From: Plantago major
Taxonomy: Eukaryota > Streptophyta > Magnoliopsida > Lamiales > Plantaginaceae
Assembly: GCA_026545765.1 (NCBI GenBank)
Contig: JAIFAC010000007.1
Location: forward strand, 310,001 to 374,000
Direction of reading: 5' to 3'
DNA length: 64,000 nt
The notes below the pieces were generated by a model. It worked only from the letters and a program-made list of their open reading frames with translations, ran no database searches and was not told the DNA's origin. Position numbers and translations under genes: made by a program. Position 1 is the stretch's first letter; each line of letters starts with the position of its first letter. Below, in pieces: positions 43,401 to 54,439 of this stretch.

Positions 43401-44630
43401 TGTATATGCTATGCCTCCTTACTCAGCCAGCGATAGTACCCAACAAATAAAATGATATAGGGTGTCTTTTGTTGTTGTATACTTAGTAGTTGTATGTAAT
43501 ATTTGTATAAAAGCTTGTTGGGTTAAGATATCTTAATATGGGTTATACTATAGAGGGAACAGAATAGAATTTACTATGATAAAATAGAATTTCGTTTAAG
43601 AAGAACTATAAGAAGATAGGAATGAATATAGGAAAAAGGGCCAAGTCTACTCTAATTAGCTACTGGTAAGTAAAGTATACGTAATATCTCTTCTATTTCT
43701 TTTGGGTCTAAGTATGTATATTTCCAGAAAGTTATTACTTCCTTATAAGACTCTTTTTTTTTGTTCTTTAACCGAAGAGACACCTATGAATACACATATA
43801 AGCATTTAAGCTACCAAACCTTTATGATTATTTACACCTAAAGTAATATAAATCTATTTTACACAAAATCATTTTCGTTTACACCATGCAGAAGGAAAGT
43901 CCTATTATATACTAAAAAGGATACTCTATATTTACTAAGAAGCTCAGAAGAGAGAAATATAATGTAATTTCCATATATCATATCATGAACACCCAGCATT
44001 TAATAAGCTAATTAGTTAATGCCTACCCTTTATTTAATAGTAGAAAGTTATGGGATATGCTAAATAATATATGATACGTATGTTGTTTCGTTTCAAGGTA
44101 ATTGTAATAGATTAAAGTATACAAAAAAAATATAGTAAAGAAGTTGTTATGTATTAAACTTAAATGAAAAAGCCCCGTACTAGAAAATAGAATATGTTCT
44201 ACTTGTTGGTGTGACCTATGTCTCGGTGTATGGAAAAAAAACTACTAAGATGAAAGCATTTTAGGTATCATAAATTATTATCCTTAAATATAAAAATAGA
44301 ATTGAATTGTGAAGGGTTTATACTACAAGATCAAAGTAGGCTATCTCAAAACATTACTCTGTTAATACAGAGTCTTGCCCTTAACACTACAAAAACAACG
44401 ATATGCTTGAAATGCTTGAAACGAAATCTAATTAACTTTGTGAGGTAAGGTAATCATTCTTAATTTCTCTATTCCAGAATTCTATTCTTGTTCCTTTTGT
44501 TTGCTTATACATTTATTTTATTATATCTTCCACGGAGCATGTTTTTTCGGGATTAAGGGAATATCATATGTAGTGTAAAAAGAGGTATGGTATTATCCCT
44601 AGTAACCAATCCAATCAATTTCCTTATTTT

Positions 44631-44660
44631 AGACAACTTTCTAGTAGACAACTTTCTAGC
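44631..44660. repeat. Tandem duplication of a 15-bp unit (one mismatch)
   Basis: AGACAACTTTCTAGT is followed directly by the same unit ending in C. It lies in non-coding sequence. Confidence 0.9.
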
Positions 44661-44760
44661 TTAGAGCTTAGATTTCTAACTTTGACTCCTTATGAGCAAT
44701 GAATTTCTAGAAATTGAGGTGATCTCCTTTTTTCTATATTTTTATTTTATACATACAATT

Positions 44761-44803
44761 CTATATATATATTATTATTATAATATTATATTATTATATA
44801 TAG
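44761..44803. repeat. AT-only imperfect inverted repeat
   Basis: The stretch begins CTATATATA and ends TATATATAG, with an AT-only centre of TTA/ATT units. It could form a hairpin but may be only slippage-derived low complexity. Confidence 0.6.
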
Positions 44804-47041
44804 GCAGACTAGCCAAACAGCTTTTAGCGATTACATTCGATTTAATAGAATTCCGAAAAAAGGATAAATGACAAGATTATACCTTATTTGTAAAGACCTA
44901 TACCCTGTAAAATATTGAAAATATTGTAATATTTTATCTAAATTACAAGATGTTTATATACGTAATTTTTAATGTCTGTTGTATATTTTTGTCTTTATTT
45001 AATAAACTCTTTGCTGGAAAAATAAAATACATTTCAATTTCAATACGGAAATAGAAAAAAAGGAGAAGTCTATTAAACCCGGCTCGGTGTGCTGCAGGCC
45101 TCTTCTTATATTTTCACTTTGTCCTGTCCTTATTCCCGATTTTCCCTAAGTAGTGCAGAAATATTCGGATAACTATAAATTCTACACGTCGTGTTCCTTG
45201 TTTTGGCAAGAATGGATCCTCTTTGGTTAACTCTTGTTTGTAAATTTTTTTTTAAAGGATTAGACGAAGGAAAAAGAGCTCTGCTTGGAAAGGATAAAAA
45301 CTACAAATGCCACTTCCCCCCATACGACTTATGAATGAGTCCAATCTAAATTAAGTCACAGAAAAACAGAATTAGACTCGGTCATAGAAATTATATAAAC
45401 GAAATCCTCCTCTTTTCACAATACACAATTAAAAAAATAATACTGCTCTCGGGATACACAAGCGTTTTCCCTTAGCAACTACTAATGTCTATGGAGTAAT
45501 ATATTCCTTGAACATGAACAAAGAAAAGTATATTGCGGAAATATTTCTATGAATAAATTAAATCCGGTGGTAAAGATCATTTGTCACATTGTGCTTGCTT
45601 AGGTCAGTCAACAAGTATGGAAAAATATCTAATTCATAACGGAAAAAAGAGAAATAGATACAAGATCAGCTTCTTATAATAAAAGCTTCTGTCCTATCAA
45701 AAGAATAATTGTCATTTTGTCGCTCTCAAGTCAACTTAGATTCTGTGACTGCTTTTATATTATTTTGTTTTTTATACCAAGGTAACTTTGATGAGTGCTT
45801 CTTTTGCTTGCCATATGTTTGTTTGGGGTAGTTATGAAGGAAGTTATAAACTATGTATAACTAGTAAAAACTTTAGAAAATAAATTACTCATTAAGAAGA
45901 CAAACACAAGTTGATGCATAGAAATCTTTGCTTATATATAAAATTCTCTTATAAATCTTATAAAATATAAATAACTTATATAACGGTGCATATAATTTAA
46001 AAGAAGAAGTGCCTCTTCCTTAATCTAGAAAACTTATCTAAAAAAAGATTTACGGCTAACTGCTTTAAAGAATTTATTACATACAATGTCTTCTTAGAAT
46101 TCTTTTAGTTTCGGGATTCGTATCATTCGTTACGCTATAGTTTCTCTTCCTGTAGCAAATTGAGAGGATAACTGTTTATTAGGCATAGGCTTTGGTCTTT
46201 ATTTTTTTCTATCTGCCTTTTAACTCGATTAACTACTAGGATTGCCTAATCTATTTACATAGCGAGTTGTATCTCAATAGGAGAGATGTGAACTCCCTTT
46301 TCTATTTGTATTTCTATTTGGTATTTGTCTTCTACCTTCCTAGAATCTTTATTTAGTATATAATTATTATATAACAGAGTTCAATTTATACCTATTTTCT
46401 ATTTTTATACTTGTGTTAGTTACTTTCATGAGTATTCTTTTCCTACATGCTTTCATTAAACTAGGTTATACGACCGGATACGGGTCGAACTGCATGCAAA
46501 TACTCTGAAACGTCTCTTTTTATTCACATATCGAATAGCAGCACTTAGCAAAATCCCCAAAACCAAAAATATACAAAAAATATATACAGTATAATCAAAG
46601 AAGTCTATGACAGGATATCACAATCCAATTTAATTTCTTAGGTATAGTAAGGGTAAGGCGTGAAGGTGCTAAGGACAACAAGTACAAAACAAAGTGAATG
46701 CTATGCTAACCAACGAATGAATGGTTCATCCGATATAAAACGTTAATATTAATAACTAAAAGGAAAAAAAAGGACAAAAGACAAATAAAGGAATTATAGC
46801 CTACTCCCTCTTTCTTTCACTTCAAATGATTCGTAATTTTCTGTCATATTCTTTCTCAATAACCCTTTTTCATCTCACCCGTATATCTCTCACTCACATC
46901 ATAGGAGTCAAGAATCCACTATACATTACTATACTTCTACTTATATAATATTTTATACCGAGGAAATAATTAAAAAAAAAGTGGAAACAATTTTGACAAG
47001 GCTAAAGAGTGTAAATTTCTATATGTAGTAAGTTTCGCTTT

Positions 47042-47422
47042 GTGTTGAATGAAGTGGAAGTAATAATTTGGTATTGGTATTCTTTTTTTTTTTTTACTTT
47101 TTTCGTTAAACCAAGGACTCCGTTAAAAGTTCTGGGAAATAAATTTGGGCATTTCACAACGACTTTGATACCTAAACACAAAAAAAAACACCGTGTAGAA
47201 GCTAAACATTGGTATACGATAAGCATAAGAGTTGTCACCAGGTACAATTTTTGTAATATATTTCTATTTCGTACACAAATTCCACTTCATATTCATATCA
47301 TAAAAGATTTACTAATAGACGTATTCTTCTCCAGACTCTCTGTTTTAGTTTTGTCTTCAGTGTCTTTTAAATCCATACTTACCATGCATGAGTTTCCGAA
47401 AAATCTACAAACTATTCTATGA
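47042..47422 (+). CDS. Unrecognised 126-codon reading frame, probably chance
   Basis: This is the longest uninterrupted frame outside rps4. The translation has a phenylalanine-rich stretch near residues 16-22, produced by a run of T at about 47,082-47,095. A lysine-rich patch follows near residue 46, and the C-terminal half is rich in Ile, Phe and Ser. No domain or clear membrane topology is visible. An 81-codon frame overlaps it on the opposite strand. Homopolymer-driven residues and the absence of any recognised motif argue against a real gene, although the length is somewhat above its peers. Confidence 0.12.
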   Translation: MLNEVEVIIWYWYSFFFFTFFVKPRTPLKVLGNKFGHFTTTLIPKHKKKHRVEAKHWYTISIRVVTRYNFCNIFLFRTQIPLHIHIIKDLLIDVFFSRLSVLVLSSVSFKSILTMHEFPKNLQTIL

Positions 47423-50400
47423 CATGTCTTTTTGAATCACTACCAAACAAAACTTTCTTTCTTGTCTATTTTATTTATGGGATATGATTGATTCCGGCTG
47501 GTTTCCGAGATGTTTTGGTAAGAACGAGCTGTGTCTAGTCTAAAAATGGTTTGGGCTGCAAGGATGACACAAAGTAAGATGCTACAAAATTTTCTTCTAA
47601 CGAGAAAAACAAGTAGAAAACAAAAATGACGAAAGTTCTAAACACAACAAGAAGACTACTAATACGAAACGTTACAAGCTTTGGATTGGAAATGACTGAA
47701 CTAGTAACTCTAATATCTAATCTAATAATTGATTTTAAACATTTATCTTGATAATATGGATTAGGGCGCACATTTTTTTGGTACTAATTATACAAAATTT
47801 CCTATATTAGACCCGTTGTTGCTAGGTAGGATATCTCTACTTGCTTTTCCTTATAGTTATAGTATAGTTCCCGAAGCGACACTATATTTAGTCTAACCTA
47901 AAAAATGCAAAAATAATGGTTTTTTATGTTATGCTATTTTTTTTCTGTCCTATATTTATATTATGATATCTTTATAAGAAGAGAAGAAATTCAGTAAGGA
48001 ATAGAAACCTTTTATACAAGTCCTGCGCTATCAACAAATATGATAAATTAGAAATCTGTATTCCTGTTTCTTTTTGGATCCTTCATTTAGAGGTCTATGA
48101 CATCGTATACAAGACAGAATATGTAATTTTTTCAATCAGCAGTAGGCATTTTGTGATCTGCGAAGGGTACCATAAACATTACTTTTCATACGCTTTTTCC
48201 TAGTTAGATAATCAACAAGACATTAATCTAATCGAAAAATATTATATTATTTATTTTGGAAATTTTGAGACCACCTGACTGATCGCTAACTCCTTCTTCC
48301 TAAGTAAATAAGAGAAGGCCTTATTTATAAATAACATAGCTTCTAGAATATTCTGGTTACGTCGGTTGTTTTGCGTTATTGCAGCAATTGTAAATTGTAA
48401 TCAGTTAAGGCAGGTAAGTCTCCGTCTTATTTTTTAACACGAGTAACGAGTCGGAAGGAAACTAATCTTCTAGTTTCTAGTTATGTAATGCTTTCCACCA
48501 ACTACTTTATTTAGTTTGCTGTGCTTTCCAAGAAATGCCTTATTGAATCTCTCTAATATCTAGCCTCTAAGTTGTTGGACTAAACCTTGTCATTTCATTA
48601 ATGTGACCAAGTCCCAAATGATATATTTTTTCTTATTATTAATTTATAACATTAATTATTATTCGAGAGGATTCCATCTCCTACTCCTAGCAGCTTCTTT
48701 GGTAGACTTTTTACTTAGAATTAATCGCTGCTCTATAACTATAATGGTTAGGCCTCAATTTTTGTTTTAGGCTTGCCTAGATTTCTTACTTTATTCACTT
48801 CAGATGGACGTATAAAGCTCTTTCTATTTGATTTATCAGAGTATATAGCTTTCTTCACGAGGACTCATATTATGGGTAAAGAAAGGTTCTCTCGCCGTAA
48901 TCTACAATGTCTTTCTTGTCTATTTCGTGGCTTAGTATATTGTTTTCTTTACCTATCCGTCGAGCCTTCTTTCTCCTTTGCTTACTTCTGCATTTTTACA
49001 TAGCACATCCTGTTGTACTTTAGGGTGGAGTTCTTTCTTGAAAACCTTCCACTAATTTATTTTTTTGCCTGGTTATTGTTCTGATCTGTTTACTTTTCCC
49101 TAGAGACTAGAGAAACTATTATGAAATACTTATTTCTTTAGCACAAACAAGATAGTAGTAATAGATTGAGGAAACAACGTTGTATAGTTGTATATTTATC
49201 ACTAGGCTTCCGGTTAAGTTAAGTATTGGTAATTGCCCTTATAATCCTTTCAGATCTATTCTTCCACATTTATCAAATATCCTGCCAGGTACAACCCCAG
49301 ACTGCCCAGCTTGATTAAAATTCTTGTTATGTTAATGTTAGTTCGAGCCCATTCCATGTTATAGGAGAAACTGATTTCTAATACCAATCCGAAAAAAAAC
49401 CGGCAAATCTAAATAATAATTCCTATCATTTTTTGTGAAAATGAAAATAAAGGGAGATCTGAGTTAAGTCAGGATTTCATTTAGTAGTTTATTTTATTAG
49501 ACCTAAATAATGAGTAGAGCAGAAAGCCTTCGTAAAGATGAGCTGATTAAACATCTTTTATTGAATATGAGTAGCCTTAATTCTTCCCTCTTTCCTTTAT
49601 CTATCAAAGGAGAATGCCTAATCGATTTTCAGAACACCTCTGTCTGTAGTACTTTTATTTCGGGACTCCCTTTACTTTACTTTTTGAAACTACAATACAA
49701 TATCGAGGCAGGAATTCCTAGAAAAAGACAATAGTTTATTTATTTATAAATTTATTAAAAGATAGATAGACTCCGTTGGAAAACTTAGTAGATACGACTT
49801 GACTAGGTATAGATAGAACTCCCGAGCTTAGTGCAATAAAAAGTAGATCAATTCACGATAGCAGCGTTGATAGCCAGAAATTAATACCATTACAAAGTTT
49901 CTGAAGGAATTACACCATCTTAAATAAAAAGACTAAATTATGAAAGTTTAGATAATACTTTGCTTTTGAATCAATCACCTAAGTAGTTATTGACAGTTGC
50001 GCGAATTAATATGTTTCTAAATAATGTATAGTTTAAACTACTCCAAGTCCTACTATTTTTTATTTTCTAGTATACCTTTTCTATTCTTTTACACGTTACA
50101 ATTTCTTATAGCATACATTTTTTATTAAGTATAAGCTTTCACTAACACAGCAAGAGATATATAAGATTATTTAGATTCCTTCCTTCCTTCATGTTCTATA
50201 CAGTGTAACCCAACTACCTTCCTTATTTTTGGAAACACGAACGACTATCCTTAGTGGGGAATTAATTATACATACCTTGCATTCGTTCATTATTTGAAAT
50301 ATATACTTAAGTGCTCTCTATTAAAAAGGTGACTCTATACTCCCATGCTATTTGGTTAGGTTCTTCTTTACATACAATACTTTCTAAGATACTACTATTT

Positions 50401-50870
50401 ACCTACACATGGTACAAGGATCATTCTAACAAGTTTATTTAGAAGGAATCAGTCATTCTATAGCTAATAACCAATATATGCTTGTACTTTTAACTTCTAA
50501 GTAATTATATAAATCAAAGACAACTCTAACTCATTCCTTAGCTTAGTTCTAAATCCTATTATAAAACAATACTTACTCCTTTCAGGTATTTGGGTAATGA
50601 AGATGTTAAAGACTCAAAAACAAAAAAAGGGGGCTCGAAGTAATAAGAAGATAAAAAAAGATATAACGACGGAGTAAGAGATAAATAAGACGAATCAATA
50701 ACTAATTATAACACACACAAGATAATAAAACAATCAAAGGTAGTATAGTAACTCATGACTAACATAATAAATAATAATCACAGGCACAAAGATCCAACAA
50801 CCGATTTTAAACGCAGGGATAACTAAGCACAATAAAATGTAAATATATAAACAGACAAGTGACTCTTTAG

Positions 50871-50888
50871 ATATCTATATATAGATAT
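50871..50888. repeat. Perfect 18-bp AT palindrome
   Basis: ATATCTATATATAGATAT is exactly self-complementary. AT palindromes of this size can arise by chance in such sequence. Confidence 0.8.
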
Positions 50889-52316
50889 AGTTCATATAAG
50901 GGATAGACACGAGAAGGACATGGATTGTTAGTCATGATTTATAATACATGATTTGTAATAGTAATAAATATATATATAAGCGGAAGAGTAGGAAGATATT
51001 CCTTTTTTTTATGAAATAGTATCAATCAGTCATAGTAATGGGTATTATGTCAAACTATAGCGAGAAATAATATACTTTTTCAATAGAATCGTACCTTTTC
51101 CTTAATTTTCATTACAGTAGTTATGCATTTCTTGCTTTTCCAACTTTTTCTATCGAATATCGAACTATAAGTGGGGTACAAATTTATATCACTCGCTGCA
51201 TTCGCATTCAGATTTTTCTATTTTTCTTAGGCTCCAAAACTCTTTCTAAATTAAGTACAACTGCTTCTAATTATTCTAATTTCTAATATAGAGTAGAATT
51301 TCTTGGACTAGGGAGTACTTTTTCCTAGGTTGTAAGCACTTGATAAGACTCTACGCTCCTACCACATGTTCTTCCTACTATTACTAAATTACTTTCATGC
51401 TGTGATAATTATACTCGAACATAGCTTCCTTTTACTTGTGCATCCTAAGGAAAATACCCCTTAATACACCAATTCTTTTGACAATTTTACTTTGCACAAC
51501 AAAGCACAACAAACCCCTGCTCCCCAACTGCTAATTTTCTTTGTTCGTAGCGAAACACATCACATAAAATAAAAAGTAAAGTGATTTATTTCTAAGTCAT
51601 AAACGAATTAGTATAAAGTACTGAAACATATTAATTTTTAAAAAAGTTTCTATGGCCCGGAAAATAAAGAGGTGCAAGGCTGATAAAAAGAAAAGACCTA
51701 TTTTGAGTAAATCCGAGAAAACATTACCCCAAATGAAATGTATTTCTAAACTTTTCATTTTTAAACACTTTTTTATCCTCTGTCCATTATCTATACTTTA
51801 TTTTTCCATCTACGCACAAAAATACAGCACGTTACCATTTTACTTTTTTATTTCTATTTTCAGCTGCTATAATTAAGAATACTACCCACATCTAAAGATA
51901 GGTGTCGTACTGTCACAAGTAAATTATTCTAATACATGCTAACTCGAATGAAAAACAAGAAAATTGGTCCAAACCTGGAAAATACTATTCATTTTATAGA
52001 GTTTCTTAACGCTTTTGCTTATCTGTATACAGGCTACTTACTGCCCAAAGTCTAGTATAGATATAATACTTACTATGATAATATAGACATGTAAAGACAT
52101 ACAGCAACATTGACTTCATTCTTTATTGATTGCGTAGATTCTACCTTAACTAGGGAAAAAACTCCTCATTAATCTATTTCCGCGCTAAACCTTTAAATTC
52201 CCAACTACAAATCATTCTTCAAACTCTGGGTTGTGAAAAAATAAGTATGAAGAAATGCCCTTCTCTTTGCCCTTTATCACGTGTTTGGAATTTAAAACTT
52301 TTATGAAAATTACTTA

Positions 52317-52336
52317 GTGTACCCAGGTGTACCCAG
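52317..52336. repeat. Tandem duplication of a 10-bp unit
   Basis: GTGTACCCAG occurs twice in exact tandem, just before the composition shift that opens the rps4 island. Confidence 0.9.
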
Positions 52337-52970
52337 ATCATTCTTCCCTAAATCATTTTGAAGATGACAACACAGATCATACTTTTTTGGAAGGATAACT
52401 TCTTTCTTATTTGAAGAGATTTTTGTTATTAGAATCAATTCCTCGTAGATTTACTACAGCTAACACCAAGCATGCAATAAGTGCTAAGTACACCAAGTAA
52501 GAAGCTAAATGCCTCCTAATAACCTAGTAGGATATTTATATTGTTTCCTTTTAGAAATTAGAACTTTATTGAATCATTTACGCAAGTTGCCTATACCCTT
52601 TATCCTTAGTGGTGCTTGTCTTATAAAACTCCATACCTTCTTGCGGATTGTCTTACTATTATAATTTATACATAACTTGTTTTTGTTGCTGACAGGAAAG
52701 AATCTTCGGGTTCATCAAAAAAGAAATAGGTATTCCAAGGGAAAGGGTAAACCGAGTTGGCTTTTAAATAGACACAATAAGTAAAGTAATAAGACCAATA
52801 GAAACAAAAAGAAAAAGAGAAAAAGAGATAAGAAGAAAGTACATGAAATATTCTCTAAAATGATCTGTAAAATTTCACTATTTTAAAAAATCTTTAGTAG
52901 TCTAACTTTTCTCTTGTTAGAATGTTTTATTTTTCTGCTTTGAATATTTGTTTTTAGTTAGATTTTTTAC

Positions 52971-53400
52971 TAGTGAATCCAACTTACTAGCATTGCACCT
53001 ATCAGCCAGTGAGTGACCACTCCTTAGAACAGTCGTAACCCTTACGGGACCTAACGGACCTTCACAGTCGAGAGCTAAAGCCCAACTCAGTCCTCTCACT
53101 AGCGATCGAGAGCGTTGCTTTTCGTCACCCTGTTGTAGCTAGATTCGCCCTGCATTCTTGACAAACATGTCTTCTATTGGTACAATGCCTGCTAGCCTCA
53201 CTAGTCTATGCTTCTTTGCGCCTTACTCTTAGCCTTCTATCCTCTCTTGCCTACGTTGTCTTCTCCGAAGCAGGCTCCTCTCTCACGGGAATAACACCAG
53301 ATTCAAGATACACCTTCCACCAGCAGGTCTTTACAGGCAAGCTGCTGATTTGCATACTTACGTGTTCAAGGCTAAGTTAGAGGTATCAAAGTGCCAAACA
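52971..53400. other. G+C-richer leader of the rps4 island, no gene recognised
   Basis: The composition rises sharply here; one line at about 53,041-53,100 has 32 G or C in 60 bases, against about 19 in 60 just upstream. This resembles ordinary plant mitochondrial DNA. A 67-codon frame at 53,177-53,380 and a 60-codon frame on the other strand (52,917-53,099) match nothing I know. I looked for a group II intron domain V and for rRNA or tRNA pieces and found none. A TTGCACC element (CATTGCACCT) is at 52,991-53,000. It may be old mitochondrial spacer or unrecognisable gene debris. Confidence 0.5.
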
Positions 53401-53700
53401 AAGGTACACTCGTGTTAGCTTGTAAACACCATCAGGCATCTATTAATGAAGTGTAGGTTAAGTGTACTCTCCAGTCCTAAGATCTAGAAGTGCACGAATC
53501 TTTGCTTGGAAATGCCATCAGGTCTATCGGAATGCTACTCATAAGCTTATCAACTAAGGGTTCATAAACTGCACAGAATTTCCCTCTAAAAGACTAGCAA
53601 ATCTCTAGACACAACAATTTCATTTAGGCATGCCTTGGCCAGTAGGCTTAAAGTGCGTAGAGTGCACTCGTCTTTGTTTGTAAAAGGCAGCAGGCCTGTT
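53401..53700. repeat. Degenerate tandem array, period about 86 bp
   Basis: A motif of about 40 bp recurs. It begins TACACTCG, TGCACGAA or TGCACTCG, continues with TTG(T/G)AAA, and ends near CAGG. Clear copies start at 53,405, 53,491 and 53,663; a weaker one (TGCACAGAATT) starts near 53,570. The spacings of 86, 79 and 93 bp suggest an old tandem array that has diverged. Segments reading GTAGG(C)TTAA also recur between units. It ends about 80 bp before the rps4 start. Confidence 0.5.
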
Positions 53701-53743
53701 GTTGTTAAGTGTTGATCCAATTCATCAAAGAAAGAAGAAGGGC

Positions 53744-53755
53744 TTGGTGCAACGC
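53744..53755 (-). repeat. Minus-strand TTGCACC element just upstream of rps4
   Basis: On the minus strand this reads GCGTTGCACCAA, identical over 12 bp to copies at 19,943, 22,045 and 37,910. It ends 24 bp before the rps4 ATG. Position suggests, but does not show, a link to rps4 expression. Confidence 0.6.
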
Positions 53756-53779
53756 GCATAGAAATCGACAAAGCAAAGC

Positions 53780-54385
53780 ATGGAATTTCAAAAATGTAGG
53801 CTCCTTTTCCAGAATGTATGGAACCGAAAGCTCACTCCAGTTCAATCAAGGATTCTTCGAAGACTCAAAGGAAGAAACCGAGCTCTTCTCAGAAACCTCT
53901 CCGCTAGAAGAAACCTTAACAGTTACATTCAATTACAAACTACACGCAAGTTGGCACTCTTTTACGCAGCAAATCTACCCAGAAAAGAGGCTACCATTCC
54001 TTTTCTCCTACATCTAGAAAGAAGACTTGACGTCATCCTAGTTCGCGCACACTTTTGCGAAAGACTTCCACAAGCAAGACAGCTAATAAGTCATCGAAAG
54101 GTTTCCGTGAATAATCGAATAGTCCAGCAAAGTCATTTTAGAGTCTCCGCAGGAGATCATATCAATTTGAAAGAGACTCTTCTCAGTCGCAAAAGAAGAA
54201 TCCAAAGGCTGCTCACAGTCCAGTTAAAGAAGAAAGTCTCTCAGCTAAGTCATGGTCGCCGCTTTAAAGGTCGCCGCTTTAAAGGTCGCCGCTTTAAAGG
54301 TCGCCGCTTTATTAGAGATCGCCGTAAACAGAGAAAGCTCCTTAGTAAGCTTCTATACATGCAGAAAGTACTTCTAGATAAATAA
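53780..54385 (+). CDS. rps4: Mitochondrial ribosomal protein S4, short form with a repeated basic tail
   Basis: RPS4 binds 16S-like rRNA early in assembly of the mitochondrial small ribosomal subunit. The 201-residue translation begins MEFQKCRLL, which lines up with the RFKTCRLL start of plant mitochondrial S4. RILRRLK (residues 25-31) and NLNSYIQLQTTRKLALFY (45-62) are also typical. The S4 RNA-binding domain spans about 80-130, with ERRLDVILVR (80-89), PQARQLISHRKV (97-108) and a VSAGD segment near 122-126. Compared with seed-plant S4, about a dozen residues are missing after the LALFY segment. The C-terminal region (the usual VNYKTLKAVV-like block) is absent. The protein instead ends in four GRRFK-type repeats (159-178) and a Lys/Arg/Leu-rich tail. 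The ATG is preceded by an in-frame TAG at 53,759-53,761, so no longer start is possible. A nad5 remnant follows 55 bp or so downstream. The gene may be functional but divergent, or a truncated copy. Confidence 0.88.
   Translation: MEFQKCRLLFQNVWNRKLTPVQSRILRRLKGRNRALLRNLSARRNLNSYIQLQTTRKLALFYAANLPRKEATIPFLLHLERRLDVILVRAHFCERLPQARQLISHRKVSVNNRIVQQSHFRVSAGDHINLKETLLSRKRRIQRLLTVQLKKKVSQLSHGRRFKGRRFKGRRFKGRRFIRDRRKQRKLLSKLLYMQKVLLDK
54254..54313 (+). repeat. Four 15-bp tandem repeats inside rps4
   Basis: Three exact units of GGTCGCCGCTTTAAA at 54,254-54,298 are followed by a fourth ending in TT instead of AA. Because 15 is a multiple of three, the array stays in frame and adds GRRFK, GRRFK, GRRFK, GRRFI to the protein. 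The exact copies indicate recent expansion. The repeats are more G+C-rich than the surrounding window. Confidence 0.97.
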
Positions 54386-54439
54386 GGGTTGAAGAAAGTG
54401 CAAAGTCAGATGTCAGTGGATGCCTACTATATTCTTAAC

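Larger units (their letters stand above)
38361..52970. other. AT-rich non-coding stretch between trnQ and the rps4 island
   Basis: No gene is recognised. The stretch holds microsatellites, perfect palindromes and small tandem duplications, listed separately. The block at about 40.4-44.2 kb has the same homopolymer-poor, TA-rich texture as 28.1-33.0 kb. A hairpin-like CCCCC...GGGGG pair lies at about 40,606-40,622. The longest open frame (47,042-47,422) is treated as doubtful. A minus-strand copy of the TTGCACC element (GGTGCAAGG) is at 51,671-51,679. Confidence 0.6.

Noticed and set aside
46470..46500. GGGTCGAACTGC segment resembling the 3' end of a tRNA on the minus strand
   Set aside because: The T stem does not pair and no anticodon arm is visible at the right distance.
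49321..49365. Possible tRNA T arm (GTTCGAGCCC)
   Set aside because: No cloverleaf can be built with the upstream or downstream sequence.
52971..53400. Possible group II intron upstream of rps4
   Set aside because: No domain V hairpin and no GTGYG-type 5' end flanked by exon sequence could be seen.
53709..54017. 102-codon frame overlapping the start of rps4 in another frame
   Set aside because: Its open length follows from the higher G+C of the rps4 region, while the S4-family match is clearly in the frame starting at 53,780.
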